A stretch of 64,000 nucleotides of DNA from Flagellimonas oceani (lineage in GTDB: Bacteria > Bacteroidota > Bacteroidia > Flavobacteriales > Flavobacteriaceae), in NCBI RefSeq assembly GCF_011068285.1, contig NZ_CP049616.1, positions 786,501 through 850,500 of the forward strand, read 5' to 3'. The notes beneath the pieces were generated by a model that did not search any database, was not told where the DNA came from, and saw only the letters and a program-made list of their open reading frames with translations. Position numbers and translations under genes: made by a program. Every line of letters begins with the position of its first letter. Within the stretch, counting starts at the first letter, position 1. Positions 59,097 to 64,000 of this stretch are shown in pieces.

Positions 59097-60344
59097 ATGC
59101 AGAAAAACAATCGTTTAACAATCAATTTCTTTACAAGAAAGCACAAGATGCAATCCGAGAACCGGATTGTCTATTGTAGGATTACCATCGACGGTGAGCG
59201 CACCGATTTTAGCATAAATCGGGAAATCAAATCTAATTTATGGGACAATAGCCGTAAAAGGGGCAAGGGATTTTCCAGTTATGTGATTTCCCTTAACAAG
59301 TACCTGGACCATATTTATACAGGCCTACATGAGGCCCATAGGCTATTGATGGTGGAAGAGAAGGTAATAACTCCATTAGCCATAAAAGCAAGGTTCTTTG
59401 GGGAAGATGATGGAGGCAAAACTTTGAAACAATTGATTGCCTACCACAATGGAACCATGCACACCTCATTGCGCCCCGGAACCAGAAAGAACTACCATAT
59501 TACCGAACGGTGCATAAATCTCTTTTTAAAGGAGGAATATGGTGTGGAGGATATTAAGCTCAAAAAATTGAATTACCGTTTTATATCCGACTTTGAACAG
59601 TATCTAAGAAAGTACAGGCCATCGACAAGAACCAAGTGTACCAATAATGGGGCCATGAAGCACATGGAACGCCTAAAGAAAATGTCAAGGTTGGCGGTAA
59701 GAATGGAATGGGTATCAAAGGATCCCTTTGAGAACTATAAACTGCATTTTGTCAAAGCCCAAAGGGAGCATTTGACAAAAAGGGAACTTGGACTCATAGA
59801 AGAAACCAGTTTTACAAAACAAGGCGTTGAAAAGACAAAGGATGTATTCCTGTTCTCCTGCTATACAGGCCTATCCTATATAGATGTAAAAGCACTTAGT
59901 CCCGACAATGTTATCAAAGGAATAGACGGCAATGATTGGTTGTTTACCACAAGGACGAAGACCGATGAAAGACTCAAAATACCATTGCTACCTCAGGCAA
60001 GGGATATCATCAAGAAATATGAAGGATCTTCTGAAAGGAAAATCAACAATATCCTTTTACCTGTTTTCAGCAACCAGAAAGTGAATTTTTATTTGAAGGA
60101 GATCAGTAAAGCCTGTGGAATCCATAAAAGGGTCACATTCCATACGGCAAGGCACACTTTTGCAACAACGGTAACCCTATCTAATGGAGTCCCGATAGAA
60201 ACAGTCTCCAAACTGCTCGGCCATACCAAACTGTCCACTACCCAGATTTATGCAAAGGTATTGGAACATAAAATAGGAGAGGATATGCAGAACCTTATCG
60301 GCCAAATGGAACTGCAAAATGATAAGCAAACAACCGGGAAGTAA
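59097..60344 (+). CDS. int: Tyrosine recombinase, integrase of ICE-2
   Basis: A 415-residue integrase clearly related to the ICE-1 one across its length (shared TNNGAMKHMERLKKM, CYTGLSYIDVK, FHTARHTFATT and KLLGHTKLSTTQ). Catalytic residues are His349, Arg352, His376 and Tyr385; the first arginine position is again a serine (Ser260). The ATG at 59097 is a better start than the TTG at 59052. Use of the same att core fits the relatedness. Confidence 0.94.
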   Translation: MQKNNRLTINFFTRKHKMQSENRIVYCRITIDGERTDFSINREIKSNLWDNSRKRGKGFSSYVISLNKYLDHIYTGLHEAHRLLMVEEKVITPLAIKARFFGEDDGGKTLKQLIAYHNGTMHTSLRPGTRKNYHITERCINLFLKEEYGVEDIKLKKLNYRFISDFEQYLRKYRPSTRTKCTNNGAMKHMERLKKMSRLAVRMEWVSKDPFENYKLHFVKAQREHLTKRELGLIEETSFTKQGVEKTKDVFLFSCYTGLSYIDVKALSPDNVIKGIDGNDWLFTTRTKTDERLKIPLLPQARDIIKKYEGSSERKINNILLPVFSNQKVNFYLKEISKACGIHKRVTFHTARHTFATTVTLSNGVPIETVSKLLGHTKLSTTQIYAKVLEHKIGEDMQNLIGQMELQNDKQTTGK

Positions 60345-60695
60345 TAAAAATTTCTGCTTAGTGTTAAATTGACGACTGTAATACATTCACATTTACTTCG
60401 AGTTAGCAAAAAAAGCCAACATTTTTCAGACAAATGTTTTCTTCCGTTTGATTCCAATTGAAATCAAAATGAATTTAAAAACAATAAAGGTGTTTTAATT
60501 TTTGAAGGTTTGGCCATAAAACGGTTTTTAGTGTATATTTTTTACTCATATATACTTTCTTTTTACATAAAACGTTGAAAAAAGGAGAATAACATTACAT
60601 TTTAAAGATTTATAAACTATACCATTGGATTGATATGCCCTATTCTTTTGATGTGATATGTTGAGCTATTGGGCAGGCTCATAATAACTAAGCTT
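60345..60695. other. AT-rich intergenic region after the ICE-2 integrase
   Basis: No gene is visible. It contains a short dyad (GTATAT / ATATAC, near 60531-60555) and A/T-runs. It does not resemble the structured region found at the same place in ICE-1. Confidence 0.5.
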
Positions 60696-61973
60696 ATGAA
60701 GTATTTTATTAAGACCATTATGTTATTGTCATTATCAATATTCCATGGATATGGCCAAGAGATGTTTACAACTAAATTAGTTACAGAATTAAATACTCAG
60801 GAAAAATGTCTCTACGAGAATTTTGTCAAGATTATTAAAGCAAACATTGTATTTCCAGAAAAAACTAAATTTTTTCATAAAGTACGTTTCAGTTATGTAG
60901 GTCAAAAGGTGATGATAAGATCACATGCTCACGGTAAATCTAAATTAAACGGTGACTATTATTCAGATGTCATTTTGGATTATGGGATTGATATTGAACT
61001 TTCAAATGCCCCATTCAGTTGTGAGGAGAAAACATGGAAAGTTGCAAAGACCTATTTTGGTGGAAATATGACCCGTACTGTTGATTCAAATTTTATATTA
61101 GAAAACGAAACTGATTTTGAAGAAGTAAACTATGTATTGGAGGAATATGCCGCAGTAAAAGAAAATGGTCTCTGGGGGTTGGTCGATAAAAATGGAAAGT
61201 ATATTGTTGCGCCGAAATATGAGTACATGAAACGTCATTATCTCGGTGTAATGGTAAAGGAAGATGGGATGTTCTTTTTCTTAAACGGAATTGGTGGAAA
61301 GATTACTTATTCAAACAAGTATGCTAAAATATCCAACTCTATGGAGATAGGCAGGGACACATTTGACATCGTTGCAATGAGAGATGGTAATTACGGGTTG
61401 CTCAACTATAAACAGGAAGAAATAACCCCATTTATCTATACTAGAATTTATTCTATTGGAAAAGGAATTGTTATAGGGGACAAGAAGGGAAAGGTTACTT
61501 TGTTGGATGGGAAGAGTGGCTATGAAGCTTCTAAAATGTATGACAAAATAGAGAATAGATCGTTGTCGTCTTCAATTTTAGTAACAACAAACGAGGGACT
61601 TTTAGGATTGATTGCCAAAAGTGGTGAAGAGATTCAATCTCCAAAATATCGAACTATTCGAACCGATGTAAGCGATGATTATTGTGTCTTAGAGTCAACA
61701 GGATTAAGTTCAATCTTTATATATGAAACTGGCAGAAAGTCACAGGTCAAAAACAGTTATGATGAAATATCATATTTAAACGGGGTTCTCAGTAAGGTAA
61801 CAAAAGATGGTTTGGTTGGGGCCATAAATAAAAAGGGAAAATTGATTATTCCGTACTATTATGATGCACTTTCAACTGATCTCCAAAAGAAAGGAGAACC
61901 TATTTACGCTTTTAAAAATGATAAGAAGATTGTCTTGGACAATAATGGTAAGTGTGTGGGTAACTGTCCCTAA
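60696..61973 (+). CDS. WG-repeat protein, secreted
   Basis: The ATG at 60696 gives a signal peptide (MKYFIKTIMLLSLSIFHGYG). After a beta-rich N-terminal region (about 20-155), WG-type repeats follow, for example ENGLWGLVDKNGKYIVAPKY, DGNYGLLNYKQEEITPFIYT, NEGLLGLIAKSGEEIQSPKY and KDGLVGAINKKGKLIIPYYY. WG repeats are thought to make beta-propeller-like binding surfaces. A TTG at 60669 would lengthen it before the signal. Cargo of ICE-2, upstream of an RDD protein in the same direction. Confidence 0.82.
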   Translation: MKYFIKTIMLLSLSIFHGYGQEMFTTKLVTELNTQEKCLYENFVKIIKANIVFPEKTKFFHKVRFSYVGQKVMIRSHAHGKSKLNGDYYSDVILDYGIDIELSNAPFSCEEKTWKVAKTYFGGNMTRTVDSNFILENETDFEEVNYVLEEYAAVKENGLWGLVDKNGKYIVAPKYEYMKRHYLGVMVKEDGMFFFLNGIGGKITYSNKYAKISNSMEIGRDTFDIVAMRDGNYGLLNYKQEEITPFIYTRIYSIGKGIVIGDKKGKVTLLDGKSGYEASKMYDKIENRSLSSSILVTTNEGLLGLIAKSGEEIQSPKYRTIRTDVSDDYCVLESTGLSSIFIYETGRKSQVKNSYDEISYLNGVLSKVTKDGLVGAINKKGKLIIPYYYDALSTDLQKKGEPIYAFKNDKKIVLDNNGKCVGNCP

Positions 61974-62006
61974 TTTAATCTAAACGCGGTTATATAAAAG
62001 CCTAAT

Positions 62007-62597
62007 ATGGAAAACGAATTTGCAAGAGTAATGTCTGAACGTACAGATGATGAGTTGATTAAGATAGTGACTAGTGAACGCGAAAACTACCAATCACTAG
62101 CTGTTGAAGCCGCTGAAAAAGAAATTGAATTGCGGAACATCAATGAAGAATATTTTCAGCGAATAAAGTCCGAATTAATGACAAATAAAGTCGAATTGGA
62201 AAGAGTCGATGTCTACACCGCCTCAAAAACGAAACGATTTATCAACTTTTTGATTGACACATTGATTATTTTTTCGATTGTTTCTTTGTCGGCAATTTTT
62301 CTTGGAGATATGATGGAGAATAAGTTTAGATTGATTTTCCGTCTTAGCTTATTTTTTTACTTAGGATATTATGTCCTTATGGAGACCAGGATTCAAAAAA
62401 CTTTTGGAAAAATGATTACAAACACAAAGGTTGTTGATTTATATGGTCATAAGCCGAATGGCAAACAGATTTTTATTAGGACATTAATTAGGTTATTCCC
62501 ATTTGATCCAATATCCTTTTTCTTTGAAAGAAAAGGATATAAATTTCATGATTCTCTTTCCAAGACAAAAGTTATTACCGAGACTAAATTAGATTAG
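62007..62597 (+). CDS. RDD-family membrane protein
   Basis: A 196-residue protein. A charged N-terminal helical domain (about 1-70) precedes the RDD domain. That domain starts KRFINFLIDTLIIFSIVSL with the R-D pair, has a second segment (LIFRLSLFFYLGYYVL) and the conserved TFGKMITNTKVVDLYGHKP. Its role (possibly ion transport) is unclear for the family. It starts 33 bases after the WG-repeat gene, so the two may be co-transcribed. Confidence 0.8.
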   Translation: MENEFARVMSERTDDELIKIVTSERENYQSLAVEAAEKEIELRNINEEYFQRIKSELMTNKVELERVDVYTASKTKRFINFLIDTLIIFSIVSLSAIFLGDMMENKFRLIFRLSLFFYLGYYVLMETRIQKTFGKMITNTKVVDLYGHKPNGKQIFIRTLIRLFPFDPISFFFERKGYKFHDSLSKTKVITETKLD

Positions 62598-62759
62598 GAG
62601 AACAAAGCTTCCGTTTTATAATTGTCTTTTCCGTTATGTTCCCATTTCTGTCACAGAGGATACCAAGCCTCATTCATATGTAAAATCTACCTTGGTTGTT
62701 GGACAACAAGAAAATGAATAAAATTGAATATATTTATAAAGTGTCTTGGAACACAAATA

Positions 62760-62802
62760 GTACGGCATTGATTATTTGATTTGACTTTCCAAAAGTCCGT
62801 AC
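62760..62802 (+). promoter_or_regulatory. Conserved inverted repeat upstream of oriT, ICE-2 copy
   Basis: GTACGG and CCGTAC flank about 31 bases that include GATTTGACTTTCCA, as in ICE-1. The loop differs elsewhere, so the shared parts are probably the functional ones. Confidence 0.6.
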
Positions 62803-62856
62803 AAACCAAAGAATATTTATGTGGCAGCTGATTTTCAATCAAGCTGTATTTATTCG

Positions 62857-62913
62857 GTCCCGCTCGCGGGACAAATGAATAGCAAGAGGGTGATGCGCAA
62901 ATTGCGCCATCAC
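62857..62913 (+). other. oriT: Candidate origin of transfer (oriT), ICE-2
   Basis: The hairpin GTCCCG-CTCG-CGGGAC is followed by AGCAAGAGGGT (62881-62891), identical to the ICE-1 motif. The second hairpin GTGATGCGC / GCGCCATCAC follows (one bulge). Stem sequences differ between the two ICEs while the pairing is kept, which is covariation-like support for the structure. Confidence 0.68.
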
Positions 62914-63100
62914 GGTTGTTTTCGGGTCTTCAACAAGTTGAAAACCAGTCAATTGAAGTGATTTTGGAATACTGTACAAAATCAGGGGCTACAGTAGACT
63001 TTTCCAAAATCTACAGTAAACCCTTTGGGAAGCCCTATAAACACTGGAAATTTTTGACGAAAAAATTGACGCAATTTCACTAAAAAACAAAATCGCACCT

Positions 63101-63685
63101 ATGGAAAAGCAAAAAACCAATAATAGAACAAAGAAAGGAAGCGGTGGTTATTCCAATATCACCGTAAAGAAGGAAACGGCCACACGTTTTCGCAGTTATT
63201 CCAAAAGGTTCAACAAGTCCCATAGCGAAGTGTTGGATGGAATGATGCAATACTTCAAGGAGAACAACCTTGACCCTTTTGGTGAGGGAACAAAGATCAT
63301 CCTTGACAGTATCAAAAAATTGGAGCGTCAGATGATGAAGAAATTTGATAGGCTCATCGCCATTATCAAGAACATGGAAAAGACCAGTATCCGGCCCACC
63401 TATGAAATGGTGCTCATCCTTTATGAGGCCTATGTAAAGGATGGGAAGAGACCCAAACCTGAACCCGTCAAGATACAGAAAGAGCGAAAGGATTTTTTGG
63501 AGCCAAGGAATACCGTTCCAAAAGTTGAGCACAATAGAATGCTGCAAGAATTCAATGAATATAAAAAACGCTGCAATGAAATCCTCAACAACGTTGAAAA
63601 GGTGGAGCCGATGATGGGAAAGCCCTATCTAAAAATCAATATGAGCATCGGGGATTTTGAAAGTATTAAACATCAATTAAGATAA
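63101..63685 (+). CDS. bfmA: BfmA/BtgA-family mobilisation accessory protein, ICE-2
   Basis: A 194-residue homologue of the ICE-1 protein. It has a basic N-terminus, the DNA-binding segment NITVKKETATRFRSYSKRFN with KSHSEVLDGMMQYF, a central helix (KLERQMMKKFDRLIAIIKNM) and a C-terminal coiled coil. It follows the oriT candidate by about 190 bases and precedes the relaxase gene by five bases. Confidence 0.85.
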   Translation: MEKQKTNNRTKKGSGGYSNITVKKETATRFRSYSKRFNKSHSEVLDGMMQYFKENNLDPFGEGTKIILDSIKKLERQMMKKFDRLIAIIKNMEKTSIRPTYEMVLILYEAYVKDGKRPKPEPVKIQKERKDFLEPRNTVPKVEHNRMLQEFNEYKKRCNEILNNVEKVEPMMGKPYLKINMSIGDFESIKHQLR

Positions 63686-63690
63686 CAGTC

Positions 63691-64000
63691 ATGTACCTCA
63701 CCATCTCAGCACAGAAAATGGGCAGTACCTATAACTCCAGTGTGGGGAACTATGTGGACTATCTGGAAAAGGAAAACGAGGACAGATTGCCCGAACAAAG
63801 GGAGGAATTCTTTGACCAAGAGAACGACAGCGTAAGCCCTCAAACGGTCATCGATGAAATAGATGCCAATACGGCCAAACTGAGGCAGAAAGACCCCAAG
63901 TTCTATTCCTTAGTGGTAAGTCCCAACCAAAGGGAACTCAAGGCCATTGGCAATGACCCAAACCTGCTAAGGGAATACACAAGGAAGCTCATGGAGGACT
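63691..64000 (+). CDS. mobB: Relaxase, MobB/DUF5712-like, 3' end outside window
   Basis: The first 103 residues are visible, starting MYLTISAQKMGSTYNSSVGN and continuing with YVDYLEKENEDRLPEQREEF. FYSLVVSPNQRELKAIGNDP follows, a close match to the ICE-1 relaxase. The frame runs off the window before the HUH motif. Unlike in ICE-1, it does not overlap bfmA. Confidence 0.85.
   Translation, partial: MYLTISAQKMGSTYNSSVGNYVDYLEKENEDRLPEQREEFFDQENDSVSPQTVIDEIDANTAKLRQKDPKFYSLVVSPNQRELKAIGNDPNLLREYTRKLMED

Larger units (their letters stand above)
62598..63100. other. Intergenic region with candidate oriT of ICE-2
   Basis: No gene is visible. It holds the inverted repeat 62760-62802 and the oriT candidate 62857-62913, in the same order and spacing as 25782-25938 of ICE-1. 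Confidence 0.65.
58858..64000 (+). mobile_element. ICE-2: second integrative element, right part outside window
   Basis: Starts at the shared core with its own integrase. It then carries a WG-repeat gene, an RDD gene, an oriT candidate, bfmA and a relaxase gene that runs off the window. The mobilisation section is collinear with ICE-1, but the genes have diverged. The transfer operon, if any, would lie beyond the window. Confidence 0.7.

Overview
The window comes from a Bacteroidetes genome, most likely a marine or algal-associated Flavobacteriaceae. The evidence is an ECF sigma/FecR/SusC/SusD locus, Bacteroidetes-type conjugation genes (traE to traN order, RteC, BfmA, a MobB/DUF5712-like relaxase), a BspA-type surface protein and AT-rich intergenic DNA. 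Nearly everything here looks accessory; I see no housekeeping block and no intact rRNA or tRNA gene. All family names come from reading the sequence, not from a database search.

The layout reads as three mobile elements in tandem. Each has a tyrosine recombinase gene on the + strand at its left end. Two copies of a 14-bp core, CCTGCCACCCCGAC (21853-21866 and 58858-58871), mark the boundaries. The core resembles the 3' end of a tRNA-Pro gene, so repeated integration at one tRNA site (accretion) is the simplest reading.

Element A (window start to about 21.87 kb) is AT-rich and carries: a 5'-truncated integrase; a complete type I restriction-modification operon (hsdM, a DUF5655/PD-(D/E)XK-like gene, hsdS, hsdR); a uracil-DNA-glycosylase-like protein; a MORN-type lipoprotein; a BspA-type lipoprotein; an unusual tryptophan-rich repeat protein; a serine recombinase; several unrecognised genes; a very small HUH-endonuclease-like protein; and an IS256-family element that splits a small HTH gene. 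Repeated intergenic blocks and a stray copy of the hsdR 3' end show that cassettes have been shuffled here.

ICE-1 (about 21.85-58.87 kb) is an apparently complete integrative and conjugative element. Its parts in order are: integrase; a roughly 600-bp intergenic region densely packed with inverted repeats; ssb; a RadC-like JAB gene; a candidate oriT; bfmA, relaxase and coupling-protein genes; a sulfatase polysaccharide-utilisation cargo (sigma, anti-sigma, SusC, SusD, sulfatase, formylglycine-generating enzyme); rteC; regulators and a DnaC-like ATPase; a defence island; the transfer operon traE-F-G-I-J-K-M-N; an ARPP-1-like lipoprotein; and an AbiE-type toxin-antitoxin pair next to the right end. 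The defence island has an hsdM broken by an IS3 element, hsdS, and a Septu-like ATPase/HNH pair, with no hsdR.

ICE-2 (from 58.86 kb past the window end) starts with a related integrase, then carries a WG-repeat protein and an RDD membrane protein. It then repeats the oriT-bfmA-relaxase arrangement of ICE-1. Comparing the two ICEs makes the oriT candidate visible.
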